A stretch of DNA of 35,238 bases, taken from an uncultured Clostridiaceae bacterium. Lineage in GTDB: Bacteria; Bacillota; Clostridia; Lachnospirales; Lachnospiraceae. The stretch is taken from the NCBI GenBank assembly GCA_902477765.1, contig CABSIM010000026.1, positions 1-35,238 on the forward strand, given 5' to 3'. Positions 24,506 to 32,737 of the stretch are shown piece by piece; position 1 is the first letter of the stretch, and every line of letters begins with the position of its first letter. The notes under the pieces are model-generated. The model searched no databases. It was given only the letters and a program-made list of their open reading frames with translations, and was not told the DNA's origin. A program made the translations under genes and the position numbers.

Positions 24506-24747
24506 TGGTCCACCTCCCTGCAGGGAGATACCATGATCAGCCGGCTGTCTTCCTTTCTGAGGGCGATGACGGCAGAACGCACCAGATAAGCCGCAATGTT
24601 GCGCTTCTTTTTCTGAAGGACGCAGGACAGCCGGGCACCGGGAACAAATCCCAGGTCCATAAGACGCGCGGCCGTCCGGTCTTCATGATCCAGAAAGATG
24701 ATTCTGGCGCGTTCTCCGGGATTTATATTGCATAATGGAATAACCAT
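24502..24747 (-). CDS. feoA: Ferrous iron transport protein A
   Basis: Small SH3-like cytoplasmic partner of FeoB (81 residues). MVIPLCNINPGERARI, ARLMDLGFVPGARL and ALRKEDSRLIMV match the family (L..LxxGexxxI, RLxxLGfxpG, iaLr..ea..I). The ATG at 24747 gives the usual length; a GTG at 24759 would add four residues. Neither has a strong ribosome site (GAGTGA before the ATG). It overlaps feoB by four bases and lies 69 bases behind sfsA on the same strand. Confidence 0.92.
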   Translation of the reverse strand: MVIPLCNINPGERARIIFLDHEDRTAARLMDLGFVPGARLSCVLQKKKRNIAAYLVRSAVIALRKEDSRLIMVSPCREVDQ

Positions 24748-24756
24748 GAAATCACT

Positions 24757-24782
24757 CACTTATGGCAGTTCGCTTATAAGTG
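24757..24782. promoter_or_regulatory. Inverted repeat upstream of feoA
   Basis: CACTTAT (24757-24763) and ATAAGTG (24776-24782) with a 12-base spacer lie immediately upstream of the feoA start. They may be a regulator site or a leader hairpin. They do not match the Fur box well. Confidence 0.35.
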
Positions 24783-24816
24783 AAATATGCATCAGATCAC
24801 CGGATGGTGCATGAAA

Positions 24817-25569
24817 TCATACGGAGACTTCAGGTTCGCGGGCGGAAAGGGGAACGGAAGGAAGGTTCACAGGCACGGAACGGTCAATGGACATGGAGCT
24901 TTCCGTTATGATGCAGTCGCGGGCCAGAATGAGGACACCCCGCTCCCTGGCGCGGTTCAGAGCCAGGGCAAATTCCGGGTGAGCGGATGCATTGGGGGAA
25001 AAGGAAGAAATTCCCTTCATCTGGATCACAAAAAGGATTCCGGCACCGCAGCCGGATTCCGCGGCTGTACCCAGTTCCTCCAGATGCCGGATTCCCCGGT
25101 CCGTGGGGGCGTCCGGAAACATGGCAGTGCCGTTCCGGTCCAGGGTGACGCCTTTCACTTCCAGAAACCATTTCCTTTCTCCGCAGGTAAAAGAAAGATC
25201 AAACCGGGAGCCGCCGAACCGGACTTCACGTTTTATGGAAGCAGGGACCGGAGAAAAAGGAAGATCGTTTCCGGCATGCAGCCATTCCCATGCGGCAAGG
25301 TTGGGAGCCTGAGAGTCGATGTTGACCCAGACAGGCCCGTCCGGAGAAGGCTTCTGTACTGCAATCAGAGAAAAAGAAGTCTTTCTTCCGGATGAGGCCG
25401 CGTCCGGATGATACTGAACGGCGGCCGCAGTGCCGGGAACCAGAAGTTCCTTCAGCCGCCCGGTGTTTCTGACATGGCAGAGAGTTTCTCTGCCGTCCAC
25501 CAGAACACGGGCCAGAAAACGGTTGGGCCTGGCCAGAAAAATGCCTGTAAGAATATTGGAATACTGCAT
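24817..25569 (-). CDS. sfsA: SfsA family DNA/RNA nuclease-like protein
   Basis: A 250-residue SfsA (sugar fermentation stimulation) protein. Recognisable segments are an N-terminal OB-like part (FLARPNRFLARVLVDGRETLCHVRNTGRL begins at residue 11, read in pieces), VNIDSQAPN, and a PD-(D/E)xK-type site with RFDLSF and FLEVKGVTL, then MFPDAPTDRGIRHLEEL. E. coli SfsA was first linked to maltose gene expression, and the family has been associated with nuclease activity. AGGAGGT lies six bases before the ATG. It has its own promoter and runs towards feoA; read-through is possible since no terminator is seen. Confidence 0.94.
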   Translation of the reverse strand: MQYSNILTGIFLARPNRFLARVLVDGRETLCHVRNTGRLKELLVPGTAAAVQYHPDAASSGRKTSFSLIAVQKPSPDGPVWVNIDSQAPNLAAWEWLHAGNDLPFSPVPASIKREVRFGGSRFDLSFTCGERKWFLEVKGVTLDRNGTAMFPDAPTDRGIRHLEELGTAAESGCGAGILFVIQMKGISSFSPNASAHPEFALALNRARERGVLILARDCIITESSMSIDRSVPVNLPSVPLSAREPEVSV

Positions 25570-25597
25570 AAGCCACCTCCTGAAGACAGATAGAAAA

Positions 25598-25627
25598 AGT
25601 ATAGGGTGCAGTCAGGAAAAAAGTCAA
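25598..25627 (-). promoter_or_regulatory. Promoter of sfsA
   Basis: Minus strand TTGACT (complement of 25622-25627), an 18-base spacer and TATACT (complement of 25598-25603), about 30 bases before the sfsA ATG. Confidence 0.65.
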
Positions 25628-25655
25628 GACTTCCGCCGGGCACGCCCGAAAATTC

Positions 25656-25684
25656 TTGCATGGCTTCCGGCTTTGTGCTACAAT
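25656..25684 (+). promoter_or_regulatory. Promoter of thrC
   Basis: TTGCAT (25656-25661), a 17-base spacer and TACAAT (25679-25684). The roughly 60-base leader that follows shows no T-box or other riboswitch. Confidence 0.7.
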
Positions 25685-25754
25685 GCACACAAAGTTCCGG
25701 CCCCGGATCAGCGGCATACGACGGAAAGAGACAGAATGGAGGAGCAATAAGAAC

Positions 25755-27254
25755 ATGGAAGAACTTTTATATGAAAGCACCCGAGGCAGGGAAAAGGGAA
25801 TTCCCGCATCCCTGGCGATTCTGAAAGGACTGGCGGAAGACGGCGGGCTCTACCTGCCTGAAAGGATCCCGGTACTTTCTGCGGATCTGGAAGAACTGGC
25901 TGCAATGAATTATCAGGAAACCGCATATACGGTCATGAAGGAATTTCTGACAGATTTTACGGAAGCAGAGCTGAAAGAGTGTATTTCCCGTGCCTATGAC
26001 AGCAAATTTGACACAGAAGAAATCGCTCCTCTTGCCAAAGCAGCCGGAAGTTATTTCCTGGAGCTGTTTCATGGAAAAACCATTGCGTTCAAGGATATGG
26101 CACTTTCGATTCTTCCCTATCTGATGACCGCCGCTGCAAAGAAAAACCATGTTTCAAAGGAGATCGTGATTCTTACGGCCACCTCCGGGGATACGGGAAA
26201 AGCGGCCATGGCCGGCTTCGCCGGGGTGCCGGGAACAAGGATTGTGGTATTTTATCCCAGAGACGGCGTCAGCCGGATCCAGGAACTGCAGATGGTGACC
26301 CAGGAAGGGGATAATACGGCAGTGATCGGTCTTCTGGGCAACTTTGACGATGCCCAGACGGGAGTCAAGAAAATATTTTCCGACAGAAAATTCGCACAGG
26401 AACTGGACGATATGGGATATATCCTGTCTTCCGCAAATTCCATCAATATCGGCCGGCTGGTGCCGCAGATCGTATATTATGTATATGCATATGCAAAAAT
26501 GTATGCCAGCGGAGAAATCCAAAAGGGCGAGACTGTCAATGTGGCAGTTCCCACCGGGAACTTCGGAAATATTCTGGCCGCCTGGTTTGCAAAACAGATG
26601 GGAATTCCTTTCGGAAAACTGATCTGTGCTTCCAATGAAAACAGGGTGCTTTTTGATTTCTTCTCCACCGGCGTTTATGACCGGAACCGGGAATTTGTGA
26701 TAACCACATCTCCTTCCATGGACATTCTGGTATCCAGCAATCTGGAACGCCTTCTGTATCTGAGCTGCGGACGGAATGCGGAGGAGACCAGGGCAAGGAT
26801 GGATGCGCTGGCGGAAACCGGACGGTATGCCATTACGGAGGAAATGCGGGAATTCATGAGAGATTTCACAGGAGGAACAGCCGGAACGGAGGAGACAGCT
26901 GAGGAGATCCGGACTGTTTTTGAAGGATCCGGTTATCTGGTGGATCCCCATACGGCGGTGGCGGCTTCCGCAGTGCGGAAATACCGCAGACAGACCGGAG
27001 ACGGGACAAAGACTCTGATTGCGTCCACGGCCAGTCCTTATAAATTCCCGGAAACGGTTCTGGCGGCTCTCGGCAGAACCGCAGAAGGAGACAGCGCCTT
27101 ACAGGCAGCGGAAAAATTACAGGAGATTTCGGGCCTTCCGGTTCCGGATGCCATTGCGGGTCTGGATACGGCTCCCATACGCCATACCAGGGTCTGCAGG
27201 CCTGAAGAAATGGCGGAAACTGTGAAATCCACCTTTTCAAACAATGGAAAATGA
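25755..27254 (+). CDS. thrC: Threonine synthase
   Basis: PLP-dependent enzyme converting O-phosphohomoserine to threonine, the last step of threonine synthesis (499 residues, the longer form). It opens with LLYESTRGREKGIPASLAIL, a segment typical of this subgroup. The PLP lysine is K113 in HGKTIAFKDMALS, followed by LTATSGDTGKAA and the phosphate-binding VPTGNFGNILA. The start ATG at 25755 has GGAGGAG ten bases upstream; the frame extends further upstream but crosses the promoter. It stands alone between divergent sfsA and the aldolase gene, with no attenuator visible. Confidence 0.95.
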   Translation: MEELLYESTRGREKGIPASLAILKGLAEDGGLYLPERIPVLSADLEELAAMNYQETAYTVMKEFLTDFTEAELKECISRAYDSKFDTEEIAPLAKAAGSYFLELFHGKTIAFKDMALSILPYLMTAAAKKNHVSKEIVILTATSGDTGKAAMAGFAGVPGTRIVVFYPRDGVSRIQELQMVTQEGDNTAVIGLLGNFDDAQTGVKKIFSDRKFAQELDDMGYILSSANSINIGRLVPQIVYYVYAYAKMYASGEIQKGETVNVAVPTGNFGNILAAWFAKQMGIPFGKLICASNENRVLFDFFSTGVYDRNREFVITTSPSMDILVSSNLERLLYLSCGRNAEETRARMDALAETGRYAITEEMREFMRDFTGGTAGTEETAEEIRTVFEGSGYLVDPHTAVAASAVRKYRRQTGDGTKTLIASTASPYKFPETVLAALGRTAEGDSALQAAEKLQEISGLPVPDAIAGLDTAPIRHTRVCRPEEMAETVKSTFSNNGK

Positions 27255-27262
27255 GATATAAT
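27234..27262 (+). promoter_or_regulatory. Promoter of the fructose-bisphosphate aldolase gene
   Basis: TTTTCA (27234-27239), a 17-base spacer and TATAAT (27257-27262). The -35 box overlaps the end of thrC. Confidence 0.68.
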
Positions 27263-27349
27263 ACTGTCACAGGCTGTACGTGCCGCATGGGCGGGCGGAA
27301 GCCATACTGGAAGTATCAAGAATAAAATGATGCAATGGAGGTTCGGAAC

Positions 27350-28213
27350 ATGTTAGTAACAGCTAAAGAAATGCTTGAAAAAGCAAGGGACGGCAAATAT
27401 GCAGTGGGTCATTTCAACATCAACAACCTGGAATGGACCAAGGCGATTCTCCAGACAGCAGAAGAGATGAGATCCCCGGTGATTCTTGGTGTATCCGAAG
27501 GTGCGGGAAAATACATGACCGGATACAAAACCGTTGTAGGAATGGTAAACGGAATGCTGGAAGAGCTTAAAATTACAGTTCCGGTTGCCCTTCATCTGGA
27601 TCACGGCAGCTATGAGGGCTGCATGAAATGTATTGAAGCAGGATTCTCTTCCATCATGTTTGACGGATCCCATTATCCCATTGAGGAAAATGTGGAGAAG
27701 ACCAAGGAACTGGTCCGCATCTGCCGTGAAAAGGGAATGTCTCTGGAAGCAGAAGTCGGCGCCATCGGCGGTGAGGAAGACGGTGTTGTAGGCATGGGTG
27801 AATGCGCGGATCCGGATGAATGCAAGATGATTGCGGATCTGGGAGTCGATATGCTGGCAGCAGGCATCGGCAACATCCATGGAAAATATCCGGCCAACTG
27901 GAAGGGACTCAGCTTTGAGACTCTGGCAGCGGTCAAGGAAAAGGTCGGCGATATGCCGCTTGTTCTTCACGGCGGTACCGGTATTCCAGAAGACATGATC
28001 AAAAAGGCAATTTCCCTGGGAGTTGCCAAGATCAATGTGAATACGGAGTGCCAGCTGGCATTTGCGGAAGCCACAAGAAAATATATCGAAGCAGGCAAGG
28101 ATCTGGAAGGCAAGGGCTTTGACCCGAGAAAACTTCTTGCACCGGGTGCAGAAGCCATCAAAGAAACGGTTAAAGCAAAGATGGAACTGTTCGGTTCCGT
28201 TGGAAAGGCCTGA
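27350..28213 (+). CDS. fba: Class II fructose-1,6-bisphosphate aldolase
   Basis: Zinc-dependent aldolase (287 residues) of glycolysis and gluconeogenesis. Catalytic Asp84 and zinc ligand His85 lie in LHLDHGS. Further zinc and phosphate sites are GIGNIHGKYP and VLHGGTGIPED, with KINVNTECQ. The N-terminus VTAKEMLEKARDGKYAVGHFN is typical of the family. The ATG at 27350 has TGGAGG eight bases upstream; a start 15 bases earlier is open but less well placed. Related tagatose-bisphosphate and ketose-bisphosphate aldolases cannot be fully excluded. A perfect terminator follows. Confidence 0.92.
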   Translation: MLVTAKEMLEKARDGKYAVGHFNINNLEWTKAILQTAEEMRSPVILGVSEGAGKYMTGYKTVVGMVNGMLEELKITVPVALHLDHGSYEGCMKCIEAGFSSIMFDGSHYPIEENVEKTKELVRICREKGMSLEAEVGAIGGEEDGVVGMGECADPDECKMIADLGVDMLAAGIGNIHGKYPANWKGLSFETLAAVKEKVGDMPLVLHGGTGIPEDMIKKAISLGVAKINVNTECQLAFAEATRKYIEAGKDLEGKGFDPRKLLAPGAEAIKETVKAKMELFGSVGKA

Positions 28214-28237
28214 AAACAGCCTTGAATGAAAGAGAGA

Positions 28238-28269
28238 AAAAGCGTTCTTCCATTACGGAGAACGCTTTT
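28238..28269 (+). terminator. Intrinsic terminator after fba
   Basis: AAAAGCGTTCT (28238-28248) pairs perfectly with AGAACGCTTTT (28259-28269) around a ten-base loop; the 3' arm supplies the T-run. It lies 72 bases before glnN and is symmetric, so it can act on both strands. Confidence 0.85.
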
Positions 28270-28285
28270 CCATAATGAGGTAGCA

Positions 28286-28300
28286 TGTCCGCGGCGGACA
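28286..28300 (+). other. Small inverted repeat in the glnN leader
   Basis: TGTCCG (28286-28291) and CGGACA (28295-28300) with a three-base loop, 40 bases upstream of the glnN start. It is too short for a terminator; it may be a leader hairpin or a protein site. Confidence 0.35.
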
Positions 28301-28340
28301 GGGGGAAACACAGATTGAACAGTCAGGAGGATAAGAGTGT

Positions 28341-30458
28341 ATGAGCGAGGCCATTCGTGTGGCAGATATATTCGGGGAAAATGTGTTTAATGATGCGGCG
28401 ATGAAAGAGCGCCTCCCCAAAAATGTGTACAGAAAACTGAAAGAGACAATTGAAAACGGAAGTGAGCTGGACCCGTCCATTGCGGATGCGGTCGCCCATG
28501 CCATGAAGGACTGGGCCGTTGACAACGGCGCAACTCATTACACCCACTGGTTTCAGCCGCTGACAGGCGTTACGGCGGAAAAACATGAGGCGTTTATCGG
28601 AAGTCCTGACCGGGAAGGTAAAGTCCTGATGGATCTGTCAGGGAAAGAGCTGATCAAAGGTGAACCGGATGCGTCTTCATTTCCGTCCGGTGGTCTGAGG
28701 GCAACCTTCGAAGCACGCGGATATACCGCCTGGGACTGCACATCACCGGCATTTCTGAAAAAGGACGCCACAGGTGTGACCCTCTGCATTCCCACCGCAT
28801 TCTGTTCATACAAAGGAGAGGCTCTGGACAAGAAAACTCCGCTGTTAAGATCCATGGAGGCGGTGGATAAGCAGGCAGTCCGGATTTTCCATCTGTTCGG
28901 CAATACGTCAGTAAACCGGGTGATCCCGTCTGTGGGACCGGAACAGGAATATTTTCTGGTGGACCGGGAGAAATACCTTCAGAGAAAGGATCTGATCTAT
29001 ACCGGAAGAACCCTGTTCGGTGCCATGCCTCCCAAGGGCCAGGAAATGGACGATCATTACTATGGCGTGATCCGTGAGCGGATCGGCGCCTTCATGAAAG
29101 AAGTCAACGAGGAATTATGGAAGCTGGGCGTGGCCGCCAAGACACAGCACAATGAGGTGGCTCCGGGTCAGCATGAGCTGGCACCGGTCTATACCCAGGC
29201 CAATGTGGCCGTGGATCATAACCAGCTGGTCATGGAAACCATGAAGAAAGTGGCAAGCCGCCGCGGACTGGCATGTCTGGTTCATGAGAAGCCGTTCAAA
29301 GGCGTCAACGGTTCCGGAAAGCATAATAACTGGTCTCTGACATCCAACACGGGAGTCAACATGCTGGATCCCGGCGTGACGCCCCATGAAAATGTCCAGT
29401 TTCTTCTGGTGCTGGCCTGCATCCTGAAGGCAGTGGATACCCATGCGGACCTGCTGCGTCAGTCAGCTGCGGTTCCTGGAAACGATTACCGTCTGGGTGC
29501 CCAGGAGGCGCCGCCGGCTATTGTTTCCGTATTCCTGGGAGAGCAGCTGGAAGACGTCATTGACCAGCTCTGCAGCACAGGACTGGCAACCCATTCCAAA
29601 ACAGGGGGCACCCTGAGGACAGGTGTAACGACACTTCCGGATCTGGATAAGGATGCCACCGACAGAAACCGTACTTCTCCCTTTGCTTTCACAGGAAACA
29701 AATTTGAATTCCGTATGGTAGGCTCCTCCGATTCCGTGGCATCAGCCAATGTGGTGCTGAATACCATCGTGGCAGAGGCATTCAAGGAAGCCGCTGACAT
29801 ACTGGAGCAGGCAGAAGACTTTGATACGGCAGTTCATGACCTGATCAAGACGCTGCTGGTGGAGCATAAACGCATTATTTTCAACGGAAACGGCTATACA
29901 GATGAGTGGGTGAAGGAGGCCGAGAGAAGAGGCCTTCCCAACCTGAAATGCATGGTGGATTCCATTCCGTCACTGGTGACGCCCAAAGCCATTAAACTGT
30001 TCGGTGATTTCGGTGTTTACACCAAGGCGGAGCTGGAAGCCAGAGCTGAGATCGAATATGAAGCCTATGCGAAGTCTGTGAACATTGAGGCCAAGACCAT
30101 GATCGACATGGCAGGAAAGCAGATTATTCCGGCGGTGATCCGTTACACTACGATGCTGGCGGATTCCCTGGGAAAAGTAAAAAGTGCCTGCCCGGAAGCC
30201 GATGTAAGCGTACAGACGGAACTGCTTCTGGAAACTTCGGATCTGCTTTCGGAAATGAAGACAGCACTGGCAGATCTGGCAGACATCACAGATCAGTGCG
30301 CAGCAATGGAAAACGTCAGAGAACGTGCGGAAAGTTATTATCATTCCGTGGTTCCTGCCATGGAGCGTCTGAGAACTCCGGCAGACCGGCTGGAAATGAT
30401 CGTGGACAAGGAATTCTGGCCGTTCCCCAGCTACGGAGATCTGATCTTTGAAGTATAG
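28341..30458 (+). CDS. glnN: Glutamine synthetase type III
   Basis: GSIII enzyme (705 residues) making glutamine from glutamate, ammonia and ATP; a dodecamer distinct from GSI and GSII, common in Bacteroides, clostridia and cyanobacteria. Recognisable segments are DWAVDNGATHYTHWFQPLTG, AFCSYKGEALDKKTPLLRSM, VGPEQEYFLVD, NEVAPGQHELAPVY, NNWSLTSNTGVNM and GNKFEFRMVGSSDS. AGGAGGATAAG precedes the ATG. No PII or glutamine-riboswitch element is visible in the short leader. A clear terminator follows, so it is probably monocistronic. Confidence 0.96.
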   Translation: MSEAIRVADIFGENVFNDAAMKERLPKNVYRKLKETIENGSELDPSIADAVAHAMKDWAVDNGATHYTHWFQPLTGVTAEKHEAFIGSPDREGKVLMDLSGKELIKGEPDASSFPSGGLRATFEARGYTAWDCTSPAFLKKDATGVTLCIPTAFCSYKGEALDKKTPLLRSMEAVDKQAVRIFHLFGNTSVNRVIPSVGPEQEYFLVDREKYLQRKDLIYTGRTLFGAMPPKGQEMDDHYYGVIRERIGAFMKEVNEELWKLGVAAKTQHNEVAPGQHELAPVYTQANVAVDHNQLVMETMKKVASRRGLACLVHEKPFKGVNGSGKHNNWSLTSNTGVNMLDPGVTPHENVQFLLVLACILKAVDTHADLLRQSAAVPGNDYRLGAQEAPPAIVSVFLGEQLEDVIDQLCSTGLATHSKTGGTLRTGVTTLPDLDKDATDRNRTSPFAFTGNKFEFRMVGSSDSVASANVVLNTIVAEAFKEAADILEQAEDFDTAVHDLIKTLLVEHKRIIFNGNGYTDEWVKEAERRGLPNLKCMVDSIPSLVTPKAIKLFGDFGVYTKAELEARAEIEYEAYAKSVNIEAKTMIDMAGKQIIPAVIRYTTMLADSLGKVKSACPEADVSVQTELLLETSDLLSEMKTALADLADITDQCAAMENVRERAESYYHSVVPAMERLRTPADRLEMIVDKEFWPFPSYGDLIFEV

Positions 30459-30504
30459 AGGATCCTGCAGAAGGGAAATGTAATACAGAAGATATAAAAG
30501 AAAG

Positions 30505-30548
30505 GCGGTATGTCTGAGGAAATGATCCTACAGGCATACCGCTTTTTT
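30505..30548 (+). terminator. Terminator of glnN, between convergent genes
   Basis: GCGGTATG (30505-30512) pairs with CATACCGC (30535-30542), continued inwards by CTG/CAG and AGGA/TCCT around a five-base loop, then six Ts. The minus strand reads CCTTTCTTTT after the stem, so it may also serve the GH25 gene. Confidence 0.9.
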
Positions 30549-30582
30549 CATGCCGGATGCAGATGTGCTGTCCGGTCTGTTT

Positions 30583-32658
30583 TTATTTCGGGCCTCCGGT
30601 CTGGAATTCCGTAAGACCGTCGGAGGCATTGGAAGATCCGCTGCCCGGGGTATTTCCGGAAGATCCCGGCGTATTATAGGAACCGGAGCCGCCGGGGGCT
30701 GTGGTGCCGGAGTTTCCGGGAGCCGTAATGGTTCCTGAAGAAGAGTTCCCCGGAGCTGTTGTACTGGAACCGCCGGGAGTCGTGACCGTACCGGAAGAAG
30801 AGCTGCCGGGAACTGTCACATTGGAGCCGCCGGGAGTCGTAACCGTACCGGAAGAAGAACCGCCGGGAGCTGTGGTGCTGCCGCCCGGTACCGTGCCGGA
30901 GTTCCCGGGGGAGGTGGTTCCGGGTGTTGTCGCATTGGTGATTCCGCCGGAAGAGGAACCGCCGGAAGGTGAGGAATATACGCTGCCGGCGGATCCGCCG
31001 TCGATGGCGGACGCCTCGTTCTGGCATACGCCGCTGGCATCAAATGTATAGTTGACATTGTTGATGACCAGAGAACCGTTGGACGCCATTTTTCCGGTGG
31101 AAGGATCAAGATAGTAATACTTTCCGCCGTCATTGAGCCATCCGGTAATCATGTGTCCTGCAGTATTGAAGTAGTACCAGGAACCATCGATTTTTTTCCA
31201 TCCGGTGGCCATTTTTCCGGAAGTGGTGTCCATGTAATATTTGTTGGTGCCGTCGCTCTGCCATCCGGTCACCATCTTGCCGTCAGTATTCAGATAATAA
31301 TACCGCCCGTCCACCTGGATCCATCCGGTCACCATTTTTCCGGAATCGTCAAAATAATACCAGGCGCCGCCGATCTGCTCCCATTTGGAAGCCATGGAAC
31401 CGTCAGAAGCAAAATAACGCTGGACTCCGTCAATGACCTGCCATCCGGTCACCATTTTGCCGTCAGTATTCAGATAGTACCATTCGTTGTTCACATTGGC
31501 CCATCCTCTGACCAGACTGCCGTCGCCGTTGAAATAATACCAGGCATTGTCCATGTACCTCCATCCGGTAGTCATGGAGCCGTCATCCTTAAGATAGTAA
31601 TAGGTGTCGCCGATTCTCAGCCATCCTGTTACCATGGCACCGTTCAGCAGATAATAATACTTGCCGTCCACCTGTACCCATTCGTTGGCCATCCGGCCGT
31701 CAGACGCCATATAATACCATTTGCCGTCCACCTGTACCCATCCGGTCTGCATCTGCCCGGTTTTGGGAAGCAGATAATAATAATCATTTCCCAGAAGGAG
31801 CCAGCCCTTATACTGGGTGCCGTCCTGGTTCATGTAATACCAGCTCTGGCCGTCATGAATCCATCCGGTCTGCATGACATAATTTTTGTAATAATACCAG
31901 TTTCCGCCGATGAGCCTCCAGCGGTTGGCCGGAAGCTTGTCGGAAAAATCCTTCAGGGTGAAATTGATATCCACATCTCCGGAAATTCCGCTGACACTTC
32001 CCTTGTTTGTGGCCTGCCACATGGCTGCTCCGGAATAGGAAGGCTTTGTGTCATAACGTGCCACCCAGACATCATATGGAATTTTGGACATATCCAGCTT
32101 GCTGGTCATCCAGTATTCATTGGTATAGACCATGGGATAGTAGCCGGCGGCTTCTATCCTGGCGCAGAAAGCATTGATTACTTCTGCCAGCTGAGCGGAA
32201 GTGAGGCTGCTCATTTCCGTGGACTCCACATCCATGACGACCGGATAGGAGATGGGATAGCTTTTGATCAGATCCAGAACGAAATCTGCTTCCTGTTCGG
32301 CAGCGGCTTTGGTTGTGGCATAGGAATAAATGTAGGCTCCCACTTTCAGCCCTGCGTTAAAAGCGCCCTGAGCATTGACATGGAAATACGGATCCACCGC
32401 ATTGTCATACCGTGTGCCCAGCATCACAAACTGGATATCATCAGAAGCAACGGCGTTCCAGTCGATGGTCTGTTTCCAGTGGGAGACGTCGATCCCCCGG
32501 GCCACAACACCTGTCACCACGGAACCATCACTGCCGATATAGCTTCCCGAGGCGTTCTTTTCCCACGAAGCAGCCAGGGAGGGCATCGTCTGTCCGAAAA
32601 CGGCCGTTGCCAGGGACAGCCCCAGCATCATAGCCGCGAGACGCTTCCTGCGTATCAT
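30583..32658 (-). CDS. Secreted GH25 lysozyme with choline-binding-type repeats
   Basis: A 691-residue exported muramidase. Residues 1-30 are a signal peptide (basic start, hydrophobic core, SLAA cut site). Residues 53-245 form the GH25 domain: RGIDVSHW (D57), VVMDVES (D143, E145 as catalytic acids), AAMWQATNKG and GDVDIN. From W247 to about 548 there are about 15 repeats of the W-x-x-x-x-x-x-YYY-x-x-x-G-x-M-x-T-G kind, as in choline- and glucan-binding proteins. Residues 555-691 are Ser/Gly/Thr/Pro-rich with no LPxTG anchor. It probably cuts peptidoglycan while held to surface polymers. The LicC-LicA type gene directly upstream supports choline as ligand; this is inference. Confidence 0.94.
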   Translation of the reverse strand: MIRRKRLAAMMLGLSLATAVFGQTMPSLAASWEKNASGSYIGSDGSVVTGVVARGIDVSHWKQTIDWNAVASDDIQFVMLGTRYDNAVDPYFHVNAQGAFNAGLKVGAYIYSYATTKAAAEQEADFVLDLIKSYPISYPVVMDVESTEMSSLTSAQLAEVINAFCARIEAAGYYPMVYTNEYWMTSKLDMSKIPYDVWVARYDTKPSYSGAAMWQATNKGSVSGISGDVDINFTLKDFSDKLPANRWRLIGGNWYYYKNYVMQTGWIHDGQSWYYMNQDGTQYKGWLLLGNDYYYLLPKTGQMQTGWVQVDGKWYYMASDGRMANEWVQVDGKYYYLLNGAMVTGWLRIGDTYYYLKDDGSMTTGWRYMDNAWYYFNGDGSLVRGWANVNNEWYYLNTDGKMVTGWQVIDGVQRYFASDGSMASKWEQIGGAWYYFDDSGKMVTGWIQVDGRYYYLNTDGKMVTGWQSDGTNKYYMDTTSGKMATGWKKIDGSWYYFNTAGHMITGWLNDGGKYYYLDPSTGKMASNGSLVINNVNYTFDASGVCQNEASAIDGGSAGSVYSSPSGGSSSGGITNATTPGTTSPGNSGTVPGGSTTAPGGSSSGTVTTPGGSNVTVPGSSSSGTVTTPGGSSTTAPGNSSSGTITAPGNSGTTAPGGSGSYNTPGSSGNTPGSGSSNASDGLTEFQTGGPK
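30700..30960 (-). repeat. 57-bp direct repeats in the Pro/Ser/Gly-rich tail of the lysozyme
   Basis: Copies begin near 30770 and 30827, with degenerate copies on each side. The 19-residue period carries blocks such as GTVTTPGG and SSSSG. It is a likely flexible spacer that can change length by recombination. Confidence 0.75.
31020..31922 (-). repeat. Array of about 15 degenerate 60-63-bp repeats (cell-wall-binding motif)
   Basis: Each unit encodes about 20 residues with a leading Trp, a YYY or YYF triplet and a closing G-x-M-x-T-G. Units are diverged rather than identical, apart from the near-identical pairs WVQVDGKWYY / WVQVDGKYYY and LNTDGKMVTG twice. Confidence 0.88.
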
Positions 32659-32703
32659 AGAAATCCCCCTTTTGTGTTGTTACACTCCATTTTTCTCCAG
32701 TAT

Positions 32704-32732
32704 ATCATAAAAAATGGCAATAGTCCTGACAA
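32704..32732 (-). promoter_or_regulatory. Promoter of the GH25 lysozyme gene
   Basis: Minus strand TTGTCA (complement of 32727-32732), a 17-base spacer and TATGAT (complement of 32704-32709). It begins right after the stop of the LicC-LicA gene, so the lysozyme can be expressed separately. Confidence 0.72.
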
Positions 32733-32737
32733 AATTA

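Noticed and set aside
25685..25754. T-box or threonine attenuator upstream of thrC
   Set aside because: The leader is only about 60 bases, has no T-box sequence and no Thr-rich leader peptide.
30701..31051. Plus-strand frame rich in Pro/Glu/Val opposite the lysozyme tail
   Set aside because: Its repetitive appearance comes from the complementary strand of the Ser/Gly/Thr/Pro repeat; no start signal is present.
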